Below, piece by piece: positions 12,058 to 20,771 of a stretch of 51,384 nt of DNA. The notes under the pieces were generated by a model that was not told where the DNA came from, made no database searches, and saw nothing but the letters and a program-made list of their open reading frames with translations. Source of the DNA: Desulfosarcinaceae bacterium (GTDB taxonomy: Bacteria > Desulfobacterota > Desulfobacteria > Desulfobacterales > Desulfosarcinaceae); NCBI GenBank assembly GCA_030066015.1, contig JASJCL010000022.1, forward strand, positions 1 to 51,384, written 5' to 3'. Every line of letters starts with the position of its first letter. The stretch's first letter is position 1. The position numbers and the translations under genes were made by a program.

Positions 12058-13113
12058 TCAGTTGGTATGGCGTGTAGCGATGAAACCGCTGGAGGGATGC
12101 AGGCTCAAGCTGCCATCCACCGACCGCACGATGATCAGCGCCTCAACCGTCGGCAGGCGTTCCACGAGGGCCAGACCGGCCGCGGGGCCCATGACGATGA
12201 GGGCGGTCGCCAAGCCGTCGGCCAGGGTGCACGTATCGGCCAGAACAGAAGCGCTGACCACCCCGTTGCTGACGGGGCGGCCGGTGCGCGGATCGAGGAT
12301 GTGGGGGTAGGTGCGGCCATCGATCTCGAAGTAGTTGCGGTAATCGCCGCTGGTGGCGAACGCCTGGTCGCCCAGGGCCACCACCATGAAGACCTCGCTG
12401 AAGCCCGCCGAGGGGTCGGGGCGGTTGATGCCCACCCGCCAGGGGTGGCCGTCGTGTCGTCGGCCGGCGGCATAGACCTCCCCGCCCACCTCTACCAAAA
12501 AATCGCTGTAGCCCTTCGAGGCCAGCAGGTGGGCGAGGACATCCACGCCGTACCCTTTGGCGATGGAGGCCAGATCCAGGGTCACGCGACCGTCCAGTTT
12601 GGTCAGCTGCCCCGTCGCTGTGATGGCGATGCGATGGAAGCCGACGCGCGGCAGCAGGGCGTCGACCTCGGCCGCGGTGGGGACGCGATTGCGCTGCTGG
12701 TCGCGGCCAAAGCCCCAGAGGGTGATCAAGGGATCGAGCGTACCGTCCCAGGCACCGCCGGTGAGGGCATGGATCCTGGCGGCCACCCGCATCACGGTCA
12801 AGAAGTCGAGGGAGGGCGAGAAAGGCTCCCCCACCCGATCGATGGCATTGAAGCGGCTGATCTCACTTTCGGGACGGTAGGTGGACATGCTGGCAGTGAC
12901 CGCCTCCAGGCGCGCTTCGATGAGGGGTTTCAGGTGCCGGGTCTTGGCCAGCCGGTGGCCGATGACTTTTACCATGTAGGTGGTGCCCATGGTCTGGCCG
13001 GTGATCGTGGTCTCCACCTGGCCGCAACCGGCCAGCAGCACCAAGAAGAGCGCCGCGATGGGGCGGGCGACCGATACGCCCTTGGAGATGAGAAAGGTGG
13101 CGAACGCGTGCAT
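12058..13113 (-). CDS. apbE: FAD:protein FMN transferase ApbE (lipoprotein)
   Basis: From the ATG at 13113 the product is 351 residues with a lipoprotein signal (helix ending LLAGC). An open frame extends upstream to 13227, overlapping hypE, but only the inner start yields a clean signal. Family motifs are present: GQTMGTTYMVKV, DLASIAKGYGVD, LVEVGGEVYA and a C-terminal LADGLATALIVMG. ApbE covalently attaches FMN to threonines of exported or membrane redox proteins such as Rnf/Nqr subunits. None of these targets lies in the window. It follows hypE at the end of the hydrogenase maturation run, which may be operon membership only. Confidence 0.88.
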   Translation of the reverse strand: MHAFATFLISKGVSVARPIAALFLVLLAGCGQVETTITGQTMGTTYMVKVIGHRLAKTRHLKPLIEARLEAVTASMSTYRPESEISRFNAIDRVGEPFSPSLDFLTVMRVAARIHALTGGAWDGTLDPLITLWGFGRDQQRNRVPTAAEVDALLPRVGFHRIAITATGQLTKLDGRVTLDLASIAKGYGVDVLAHLLASKGYSDFLVEVGGEVYAAGRRHDGHPWRVGINRPDPSAGFSEVFMVVALGDQAFATSGDYRNYFEIDGRTYPHILDPRTGRPVSNGVVSASVLADTCTLADGLATALIVMGPAAGLALVERLPTVEALIIVRSVDGSLSLHPSSGFIATRHTN

Positions 13114-13201
13114 ATCTGAAATCCTGAAGGTCCCGCGCACCGGCCGAGGGGCGATTTCGCCGGCGCCGCTCACCGCAGCGCCACCTCCGATGGGGTCCGG
13201 T

Positions 13202-14212
13202 CTAACAGATGCGCGGCAGCTGCTCACCCGTCAGCATGTCGACGATCCGCTCACCGCCGATGCGGGTTTTCATATAGACCCGGCCGGGATGGTCGTCAAC
13301 CACGGTGCCGATGACGCTGGCATCGCGGCCGTTGATATCCGCCTGCATGGCGCGCAACACCGCATCGGCGGCGTCCGCCGGGACAAAGGCCAGCAGCTTG
13401 CCTTCGTTGGCCACGTAGAGTGGGTCAAAACCCAGTAATTCGCAGGCACCGGCCACCGCCGGGCGTACCGGCAGATCGGCCTCCCGCAGCCGAATGCCTG
13501 TCTGACTTTGCTGGGCGATCTCGTTGAGGGTCGTTCCGACCCCACCGCGGGTGGGATCGCGCAGGACGTGTATATCCGGACAGACGGCCAGCATGCGTTC
13601 CACCAGGTGATTGAGGGCTGCCGTATCGCTCCTCAAATCACCTTCGAAACTGAGGCCCTCCCGTTGGGTGAGGATGGTCATCCCATGATCGGCCATGGTG
13701 CCGCTGATGAGAATGCTATCGCCGGGTCGGGCGCCCTGGGCACCCACCGAGATCCCGGCGGGGATCACGCCCACACCGGACGTGTTAATAAAGAGCTTGT
13801 CCGCTGCGCCTCTGGGGACCACCTTGGTGTCGCCGGTCACCACGTCGACGCCCGCCGCACCAACGGCGCGCTGCATGCTGTCCAAGATTCGTTCCAGGTC
13901 CCGCCGTGCAAAGCCCTCCTCGATGATCAGCCCCATGCTGAGGTAGAGAGGCCTGGCCCCGCACATCGCGACATCGTTGACCGTGCCATTGACGGCCAAC
14001 TCGCCGATGTCCCCCCCTGGAAAAAAAAGGGGATCGACGGTGAAGGTGTCGGTGGAGAAGGCCAGGCGCTGCCCGCCAAGCGTCAGCACGGCGCCGTCGT
14101 TCAGGGGGGTCAGCGTGGGATTGCCGAAGCGGGGCAGCAGCAGATCGGCGGTGAGGGCGTGGGCCACCTTGCCGCCACTGCCGTGATCGAGGGTGATCTT
14201 ATCGAATGTCAT
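13202..14212 (-). CDS. hypE: Hydrogenase maturation protein HypE
   Basis: 336 residues. HypE dehydrates the thiocarboxamide on its C-terminal cysteine to thiocyanate, giving the CN ligand of the [NiFe] site. Seen here: the N-terminal DHGSGGK motif, the AIRS-like fold segments (NDGAVL, FSTDTFTVDP, GELAVNGTVNDVAMCGA), DPTRGGVGTTLNEIA, and the required C-terminal PRIC ending in cysteine. It receives the carbamoyl group from HypF, encoded in the same strand run. About 240 bases separate it from hypD upstream, with no terminator visible. Confidence 0.96.
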   Translation of the reverse strand: MTFDKITLDHGSGGKVAHALTADLLLPRFGNPTLTPLNDGAVLTLGGQRLAFSTDTFTVDPLFFPGGDIGELAVNGTVNDVAMCGARPLYLSMGLIIEEGFARRDLERILDSMQRAVGAAGVDVVTGDTKVVPRGAADKLFINTSGVGVIPAGISVGAQGARPGDSILISGTMADHGMTILTQREGLSFEGDLRSDTAALNHLVERMLAVCPDIHVLRDPTRGGVGTTLNEIAQQSQTGIRLREADLPVRPAVAGACELLGFDPLYVANEGKLLAFVPADAADAVLRAMQADINGRDASVIGTVVDDHPGRVYMKTRIGGERIVDMLTGEQLPRIC

Positions 14213-14448
14213 GGGAATCTGTCCTCTTGCGGGAGTGGATCCTTGCGCAGCATTGGGTCATCGATTTGGATTCCACGCGTCTGTGTTCGGTGAGCCGGTA
14301 TTCGCGTGAGGGGTTGTGCGTCCATCGTCGTGATGGTTCAGAAATGATGCGGTTCACGGATAGGGCTCCTCTATTTGCCGGCTCACGGGCACACTCAAAA
14401 TGGTTCACGACGATACCGGACGATCAACATGAGGCGCAACCAGGCCCT

Positions 14449-15546
14449 TCACGATGACGCCTGGTGATAGCGGTAATAGGCCGCGCAGGTACCCTCACTG
14501 GAGACCATGCATGGACCCACCGGGTGGATGGGGCTGCAGGTGGTTTTGTAGAGGGGGCACTCGGGCGGGATGCGTGTCCCGGTGAGGATCTGTCCACAGG
14601 CGCAGCCTTTGGGCTCGGGGGCATCGACAATCTGGATGTCGAAACGGCGGAAGGCATCGAACCTCTCGAATTCGGGCCGCAGGACCAACCCGCTGGCGGG
14701 AATCCGCCCGAGGCCGCGCCAGGGAACGTCCGCCGGCGCAAAGACCTGTTCCAGAAGCGCCATCGCCTTCGGGTTGCCCCCTTCCGTTACCGCTCGGGGG
14801 TAGGCATTGTAAAGACGGGGACGGCCCGTCTCAATCTGGGTGACCAGTTCGGCGATTCCCATGAGGAGATCGGTGGGCTCGAAGCCGGTGATCGCAGACG
14901 GCATCTGGGATGCATTGAAAAACGGCCGGTAACCGGCCACGCCGATCATCACGGAGACATGACCCGGCAGCAGCAGTCCATCCACCTTCAGGTCGGAGCG
15001 TCCCAGAAGCGCCCCGAGTGCGGCTGGAACGGTCTTGTGAGCGGCGGCGATGGAAAAATTCATGCAGCCGGACTGCCGCGCGGAGAAGATGGCGGCCGCG
15101 ATGGTGGGCGCCGTGGTCTCAAAGCCCACCCCGAGAAACACCACCTCCTTTTCCGGGTTGTCCCTCGCAAAGGCGAGCGCGTCGACGGCAGAGTAAACGA
15201 TACGCACATCGGCACCCTCCCCCTTGGCCGCCTGAAGGGTGGTTCCCGATCCGGGAACCCGCAGGAGATCCCCGAAGGTGGCCACAATGGTATCGGGCCG
15301 CTGCGCCAGGGCGACGAAAGCGTCGATCTCCCCCTGGGCGGTGACGCACACCGGGCATCCGGGACCCGAGAGCAGGCCGATGGTGTCGGGCAGCAAGGAG
15401 CGCACCCCGCTTCGGAAAAGGGCCACGGTGTGGGTCCCGCAAACCTCCATGAGCCGTATCGGCCGCCGGCTGCGAGAGCGGATCTGTGTGATCAGCCCCT
15501 TGGCCAGATCTGGGTCGCGAAAAGCCTCGAAGTTGCGTTCAATCAT
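14449..15546 (-). CDS. hypD: Hydrogenase maturation protein HypD
   Basis: 365 residues, normal for HypD. With HypC it forms the scaffold that assembles Fe(CN)2CO. Visible motifs are MEVCGTHT (iron/CN site), GPGCPVCV (redox-active cysteines), GFETTAPT, and a C-terminal cysteine group (GCACGQ, PECPLYKTTC, GPCMVSSEGTCAAYY) that binds the [4Fe-4S] cluster. GGAGG lies about eight bases before the ATG. It sits between hypF and hypE in one direction. Confidence 0.96.
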   Translation of the reverse strand: MIERNFEAFRDPDLAKGLITQIRSRSRRPIRLMEVCGTHTVALFRSGVRSLLPDTIGLLSGPGCPVCVTAQGEIDAFVALAQRPDTIVATFGDLLRVPGSGTTLQAAKGEGADVRIVYSAVDALAFARDNPEKEVVFLGVGFETTAPTIAAAIFSARQSGCMNFSIAAAHKTVPAALGALLGRSDLKVDGLLLPGHVSVMIGVAGYRPFFNASQMPSAITGFEPTDLLMGIAELVTQIETGRPRLYNAYPRAVTEGGNPKAMALLEQVFAPADVPWRGLGRIPASGLVLRPEFERFDAFRRFDIQIVDAPEPKGCACGQILTGTRIPPECPLYKTTCSPIHPVGPCMVSSEGTCAAYYRYHQASS

Positions 15547-15642
15547 TTTAGCGCCTCCTAATCGCGCCTTGATGTCACGGCAGGATGGCAGCGGTCAAAG
15601 CCCCAGTCACTCCAAGCCGCTGCAACGCCGATCCCGGTGTCC

Positions 15643-17919
15643 TCAGGCCATCATGGCCGCAGCGGCCACGGCCTGGCCCAGTGCGAGCCCCCCGTCATTG
15701 GTGGGTACCTGGCGGTGAGCGAATACCGAGAAGCCCGCCAACCCCAGGCGCGCCAACAATCCCGCCAGCAGACGCCTGTTTTGGAAGACACCGCCACTGA
15801 GGACCACCCGGTCCAGCCCCGTTTCCCGGCGCAGTTCTTCGCAGAGGTCGGTCAGTCCCTGCACGAGGGTTTCGTGGAAGCGGGCGGCAATGATGGGGGA
15901 CGGCATGCCGGCGGACACGTCACTGCAGACCGCTCGGATGATGGCGGCCGTGTCGATGATACGGGTATCGCCGGCACCCCAGCGGAAGGCGTAAGGAGGG
16001 GCATCCACATCTGCTGCCAAATGCTCCAGGGCCATTGCCGCCTGCCCCTCGAAGGCCACAGTGAGGTGCAGCCCCAGGATGGCGGCCACTGCATCGAAGA
16101 GTCGTCCCAGGCTGGAGGTGAGGGGACTGTTGAGACCCTGGCGAATCATCTGCGTGCTGATCTGGATCTGAGGCTCGCTCAGGCCTTTCATCAAGGGCAA
16201 CGGCATCTCGCGCCAGCCTTCACCCATGGAGACTTCCAGGAAACTGACCGCCATGCGCCAAGGTTCCCGGATGGCGCTGGCGCTGCCCGGCATGGCCACC
16301 GGCTGAAGGTGGGCAGCGCGGGTGTAGCCGCCGGCCTCGGCGATGAGGACCTCCCCACCCCAGACGGTATGGTCGGGCCCGTAGCCGGTGCCGTCCATGG
16401 CCAGGCCGATGACGCGGCCCTCGAGCTGGTGCTCGGCCAGGCAGCTGACGATGTGGGCGTGGTGGTGCTGGATGCCGACCACCGGCAGATCGTCGCGTGT
16501 CTGGGCGTAGCGGGTGCTCAGATAATCGGGGTGCAGGTCGTAGGCGACCACCTCGGGCCGGATATCGAGGATCCGCTGTAGATGATCGATGGTCAATTGG
16601 AAGAAATCTTCGGTTTGGCGATTCTCCATGTCGCCAATATGCTGGCTGAGAAAGGCGAAGCGCTCCCGGGTGAGGCAGATGGTGTTTTTCAGCTCGCCAC
16701 CGACAGCCAGTACACGGGGCAGGTTCGACCTGAGAAATACGGGAACGGGTACGTAGCCCCGTGATCGGCGCAGGAAGCGGACCTCGCCGGCCACCTGCCG
16801 CACAATGCTGTCATCACTGCGCAGATAGATGTCGCGGTTATGCATTAGGAAGAGGTCCGCGATCTGACCCAGCCGTTCCAAGGCGTCCGCATTGGCGATA
16901 CAGATGGGCTCTTCGCTGAGGTTGCCGCTGGTCATCACCAGCGCCAAAAAATCCTCCGCCAACACCAGGTGATGAAGCGGCGTATAGGGCAGCATGACGC
17001 CGAAATAGGCGTTGCCCGGCGCCACGCCGGATGCGATGGCGTGACCTTCGCGCTTGGGCAGTAGAACGATGGGACGCTGAATACTCTCGAGAAGGGATTG
17101 CGCGGCGGCGTCCACCTCGACGAACTGCCCGGCACGGCTCAGATCGGCCGCCATGAGGGCAAATGGTTTCTCCTCGCGGCGTTTGCGTCGCCGCAAGCGC
17201 CTGACGGCCTCTTCGTTCTGGGCATCAACGGCCAGATGAAATCCGCCCAAACCCTTTAGGGCCAGCACCTGACCCTGCTTGAGGGCTTCGGCAGCGGCGG
17301 CGATGGGATCTTCGGCCGATATCTCCTGACCATCCCGGTCGCACAGCCACACGCTGGGCCCGCACACCGGGCAGGCGTTGGGCTGGGCATGAAAGCGCCT
17401 GTCGCTGGGATCATCGTACTCCCGGCGACAGGCCTCGCAGAGGCTAAAGTGGCGCATGGCCGTCTTGGGGCGATCGTAGGGGACGTCGGTGATAATGGTG
17501 TAGCGCGGTCCGCAGTTGGTGCAGTTGATGAAGGGATACCGATGGCGGCGGTCGTTGGAATCCCGCATTTCGGAGAGGCAGTCGTCGCAGACGGCGACGT
17601 CCGGACTGATGAGGGTGAAGCGCTCTTGGCCGCCCACGCTGGGCACGATGCGAAAGTCGTCGAAACCGTGAACCGTCGCGGGTTCCCTCTGAATCTCGAC
17701 AATATGGGCAAGGGGCGGTTTGCGGCGGGGCAGGTCCTGGAGGCACGCGTCGATGGCCTCCGGCGCCCCCTCCAGTTGGATCACCACACCCATGGCGGTG
17801 TTGGCCACCTGGCCGGCAAGTCCGTGGTCCCGGGCAAGCTGATACACAAATGGGCGGAAACCGACCCCCTGGACAATGCCGTTGATCGATACCCGCACCG
17901 CCGCCTTTGAACCGGACAT
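15643..17919 (-). CDS. hypF: Carbamoyltransferase HypF
   Basis: From the ATG at 17919 (MSGSKAAVRV) the product is 758 residues, the usual HypF length; the frame is open to 18042 but would overlap hypC. Domains in order are an acylphosphatase-like domain (VQGVGFRPFVY), paired zinc fingers (CDDC...CTNCGPRYT and CEAC...CPVCGP), a YrdC-like ATP/carbamoyl domain (GLGGFHLAVDA) and a Kae1-like C-terminal domain (HHHAHIVSC, VVLSGGVFQN). It makes carbamoyl-AMP and transfers the carbamoyl group to the C-terminal Cys of HypE, encoded two genes downstream. Confidence 0.96.
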   Translation of the reverse strand: MSGSKAAVRVSINGIVQGVGFRPFVYQLARDHGLAGQVANTAMGVVIQLEGAPEAIDACLQDLPRRKPPLAHIVEIQREPATVHGFDDFRIVPSVGGQERFTLISPDVAVCDDCLSEMRDSNDRRHRYPFINCTNCGPRYTIITDVPYDRPKTAMRHFSLCEACRREYDDPSDRRFHAQPNACPVCGPSVWLCDRDGQEISAEDPIAAAAEALKQGQVLALKGLGGFHLAVDAQNEEAVRRLRRRKRREEKPFALMAADLSRAGQFVEVDAAAQSLLESIQRPIVLLPKREGHAIASGVAPGNAYFGVMLPYTPLHHLVLAEDFLALVMTSGNLSEEPICIANADALERLGQIADLFLMHNRDIYLRSDDSIVRQVAGEVRFLRRSRGYVPVPVFLRSNLPRVLAVGGELKNTICLTRERFAFLSQHIGDMENRQTEDFFQLTIDHLQRILDIRPEVVAYDLHPDYLSTRYAQTRDDLPVVGIQHHHAHIVSCLAEHQLEGRVIGLAMDGTGYGPDHTVWGGEVLIAEAGGYTRAAHLQPVAMPGSASAIREPWRMAVSFLEVSMGEGWREMPLPLMKGLSEPQIQISTQMIRQGLNSPLTSSLGRLFDAVAAILGLHLTVAFEGQAAMALEHLAADVDAPPYAFRWGAGDTRIIDTAAIIRAVCSDVSAGMPSPIIAARFHETLVQGLTDLCEELRRETGLDRVVLSGGVFQNRRLLAGLLARLGLAGFSVFAHRQVPTNDGGLALGQAVAAAAMMA

Positions 17920-17923
17920 GGGG

Positions 17924-18175
17924 CTACTTGTCCAATGGGTGGACCTTGCTCTTGCCCTCCACGAAATCGGCGGTGTCACGCAGGAGCTGGATGGTATCGA
18001 GTGCGGCGGCCTCGTCGATCTTCTGAATGGCGAAGCCGGCATGTACGATGACGTAATCGTCTACCTCGGCGTCCGCCACTAGCAGCAGGCTGCATTCACG
18101 ACGCACCCCATCCACGTCAATGGTAGCGACGTCGTCCTTGATGGCGACAATTTTCGACGGTATGGCTAAACACAT
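17924..18175 (-). CDS. hypC: Hydrogenase maturation chaperone HypC
   Basis: 83 residues. The start is fixed by MCLAIPSKI, whose Cys2 is essential for binding the Fe(CN)2CO unit, and by GAGGAA about ten bases upstream. Longer in-frame starts would bury this cysteine. C-terminal HAGFAIQKIDEAAA is typical of the family. Its stop is four bases before the hypF start, so the two are probably translated together. HypC shuttles iron from HypD to the large subunit apoprotein. Confidence 0.95.
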   Translation of the reverse strand: MCLAIPSKIVAIKDDVATIDVDGVRRECSLLLVADAEVDDYVIVHAGFAIQKIDEAAALDTIQLLRDTADFVEGKSKVHPLDK

Positions 18176-18314
18176 CTGTTGGGTTCCTCGTACGATAAGA
18201 ATCTGCGGGGTCAGTCCCGCGAATTCTGAAAATAACACCTCGGCCGGCACCGGGCAACTACCCGGCGGCCGCCATTGCGGACCTTTGCGACATGGGTGCA
18301 CGCCATGGGCGGCC

Positions 18315-18821
18315 TCAATCAGCGGTCTCGCCGGTTTCCCTGCGGCGATAGCTGCCGCCAAAGGCCACGACCTCCTTGAGGGCCATGTCGATCAATTCGT
18401 CCAGTCGGCTCTCGATGAGGGGGGTCAACCCGACGTCCAAGGTCTCGATATCCAGCGGTTCAATCCCCACGATAACGGTCTCGGGGTGCTTGTCGATGGC
18501 GCTGCACAGCGTCAGGGCTTCGAGTAGGTCCACTTGGTGGAGGCTGTTTTTGGCCACGATGCGCTGGGGGATCTGCTTCCCCGCCAAGCGGTGGAGATCG
18601 CCTGGTTGACCGCCGTTGTAGACGGCATCGATGACGACCAACTTATCGGCCTGAGAGATGACGCCCATGAGATTAACGCCCAGGACGCCGCCATCCACCG
18701 GCACAATGTGGTCGGGAAATGCGTAAAGGGTCTCTATCCGTTCGACGGCTCGGATACCGACCCCTTCGTCGCGATAGAGGATGTTGCCGACGCCCAATAT
18801 GGTGATTTGCGGTTCGCTCAT
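18315..18821 (-). CDS. hyaD: Hydrogenase maturation endopeptidase, HyaD/HybD type
   Basis: 168 residues. The family opens with GVGNILYRDEGVGI; the nickel-sensing residues match E19, D65 (VVIDAV) and H95 (SLHQVDLLEAL). This protease removes the C-terminal tail of the large subunit after nickel insertion. The large subunit upstream does carry a tail of 15 residues after the DPCIACAVH site, so this is its likely substrate. It begins after a strong terminator that ends the structural genes and is followed by hypC, so it may head a separate maturation transcript. The symbol denotes family, not orthology to the E. coli hya locus. Confidence 0.9.
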   Translation of the reverse strand: MSEPQITILGVGNILYRDEGVGIRAVERIETLYAFPDHIVPVDGGVLGVNLMGVISQADKLVVIDAVYNGGQPGDLHRLAGKQIPQRIVAKNSLHQVDLLEALTLCSAIDKHPETVIVGIEPLDIETLDVGLTPLIESRLDELIDMALKEVVAFGGSYRRRETGETAD

Positions 18822-18989
18822 ACAATGAAATTCTCATCTATGGAGTGGTCTTGAGGCCAGTGCGCTCTCCGTACAGCATCCCCCCAATACACCGACTGCC
18901 GTCTCGGGGACCGGAGGGATTATTCACTTTCGTTACCCAATACCGTATCGGCAGAAGCAAGCGAAGCGTGTAGTGCTTTCTCCGTCAAC

Positions 18990-19031
18990 AGAAAAGCCCC
19001 CGGCCACAGTGGAGCGGCAGCGGCCGGGGGC
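18990..19031 (-). terminator. Terminator after the hydrogenase large subunit
   Basis: On the minus strand a 10-bp perfect stem GCCCCCGGCC/GGCCGGGGGC with a 16-nt loop is followed by TTTTCTGTT. It lies about 40 bases past the large-subunit stop and separates the structural genes from the maturation genes. Confidence 0.92.
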
Positions 19032-19068
19032 GGTGGTTAACGAGGATGGCCCTTACACTGGCTGGATC

Positions 19069-20718
19069 CTAGGTGACCCGAATTTTGTAGACTTCGTTGC
19101 TCTTGGGATCGATCACATGAACGGCGCAGGCGATACAGGGATCGAAGCTGTGCACGGTTCGCAGGATCTCCAGAGGCTGCTTGGGATCGGCCACGGGGGT
19201 ACCGATAAGGGCCTCTTCCACAGGGCTGAGCTGGCCTTTGGCATCACGGCCCGACAGGTTCCAGGTGGAGGGCACCACGTACTGGTAATTGCCGATCTTG
19301 CCATCCTCAATCTTAATCCAGTGGCCCAACGCACCGCGTGGCACGTCGTTGAGGCCGAAGCCCATACCACTTTCAGGCATTTCATAGGACTGATAGGTTT
19401 GGGTGTCGCCGCCCTTTAGCGCCACCACCAGGTCGTTTAACCAGCGTTCGACGGCGTTGCCGATGGCCAAGGATTCGATACCCCTGGCGGCGGTCCGTCC
19501 CAGGGTCGAAAACAGCGCCGGGGCCGGGACCCCTAAGGTCTTGAGCACATCGTCGACGGCCGGTTTGATGTCCTCATGCCCTTTGGCATAGGCCACCAGG
19601 ACGCGGGCCAGCGGCCCCACTTCCATGGAGTTGCCGTCGTAGCGCGGCGCCTTGAGCCAGGTGTATTTGCCATCGCCGGGGCGGTATTGGGGATCTTCCT
19701 TGAGCGGTTTGGTCTCTCCATCCCAGGGATGTTTGGCCGCGCCATCTTCGTACCAGGCACGGGTGACGTCCTCGGTGACCTTTTTCTGATCGACCATCTG
19801 AACATCGCCCAGGTTGCGCTTGAAGATTGCGCCGCGCGGCATGAAGAGGCTTTCCGGCTCCTTGTCGCTCTGGGGAAAATCACCATAGGCCAGAAAGTTG
19901 GTGGTCCCGCCGATGGCGCCCCAGTCCTTGTAGAAGCTGGCCACGGCCAGCAGATCCGGAATGTAGACGTTCTTGATGAACTCCTGGGTCTCCTTGGTAA
20001 TGTAGAGAAACTCGGCGATGCGGTCCGGTGTCAGGTCGGCCACCGAGGTGACGCCGCCCACCACCAGGCTCTGGGGATGGGGGTTCTTGCCCCCAAAAAT
20101 AGCGTGCATCCGGGCCGTACGGGCCTGCAACCGCAGGGCCTCGATGTAATGGGCGCAGGCCATCAGGTTGGCCTCCGGCGGCAATACGTAGGCGCTGTGA
20201 CCCCAGTAGGCGTTGCTGAAGGGTCCCAGCTGTCCACTGTCCACGAAGGTCTGCAGCCGCTGTTGAACCTGCTTGTAGTAGGAGACACCACCCACCTTGG
20301 CGTTGCTGACATTGTCGGCCAAAGCGGCGGTCTTTTGGGGATCGGCCTTCAAGGCACTGACAATGTCCACCCAATCCAGGGCATGCAGGTGATAGAAGTG
20401 CACGAGGTGGTCATGCTGATACTGGGCCCCATGCAGAAGATTGCGGATCAAACGAGCGACGGCCGGAATCTGAACGCCAGCGGCACTTTCAACTGCCCTC
20501 ACCGAGGACAGACCATGGATGTACGTTCAGACCCCGCAGGAGCGCTGCACAAAATGATAGGCGTCCCTGGGATCACGACCCTGGAGAATCATCTCGATCC
20601 CGCGGAACATCTGGCCCGAGCTCCAGGCATTGACGACCTTGCCGCCCTCTATCTCAACTTCGACCCTCATATGGCCTTCGATCCGAGTGATCGGATCGAC
20701 TACGATGCGTTTACCCAT
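19069..20718 (-). CDS. hynA: [NiFe] hydrogenase large subunit with in-frame TGA (predicted Sec64)
   Basis: Read through one TGA (20527-20529), the frame gives 549 residues, the normal length of a group 1 uptake hydrogenase large subunit. The N-terminus is [17 protein letters not shown]. The L1 motif reads [21 protein letters not shown], so the TGA replaces the second L1 cysteine. The L2 motif DPCIACAVH (C528, C531) is normal and is followed by a 15-residue tail for proteolytic maturation. Both flanks are in the same frame and conserved, which argues against decay. An SECIS-like hairpin directly follows the TGA. Known [NiFeSe] enzymes have Sec at the first L2 cysteine, not here. The gene lies 53 bases after the small subunit. 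Without recoding only a 63-residue stub would be made. A sequencing error at one base is the main alternative. Confidence 0.87.
20493..20529 (-). promoter_or_regulatory. SECIS-like hairpin after the hydrogenase TGA
   Basis: On the minus strand the TGA (20527-20529) is followed by 15 nt, then CTGTCCTC, the loop GGT, and GAGGGCAG, making an 8-bp stem with one G-U pair. The apical loop begins 24 nt after the TGA and starts with G, within the general rules for bacterial selenocysteine insertion elements. The fdhA gene has a hairpin with exactly the same 15-8-3-8 geometry. Confidence 0.75.
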
Positions 20719-20771
20719 CTATTACCTCCATTCGAAACTGAAATTGATATCCGTATCGGTAATGCGTCCAA

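Noticed and set aside
14213-14448. Possible small gene between hypD and hypE
   Set aside because: The open frames there have no ribosome site and no recognisable product; it is treated as an intergenic gap.
19069-20718. Large hydrogenase subunit as a pseudogene split by a nonsense mutation
   Set aside because: Only one stop, placed at a catalytic cysteine, with full conservation on both sides in one frame and a SECIS-like hairpin directly after it. Recoding explains this better, though a base error cannot be excluded.
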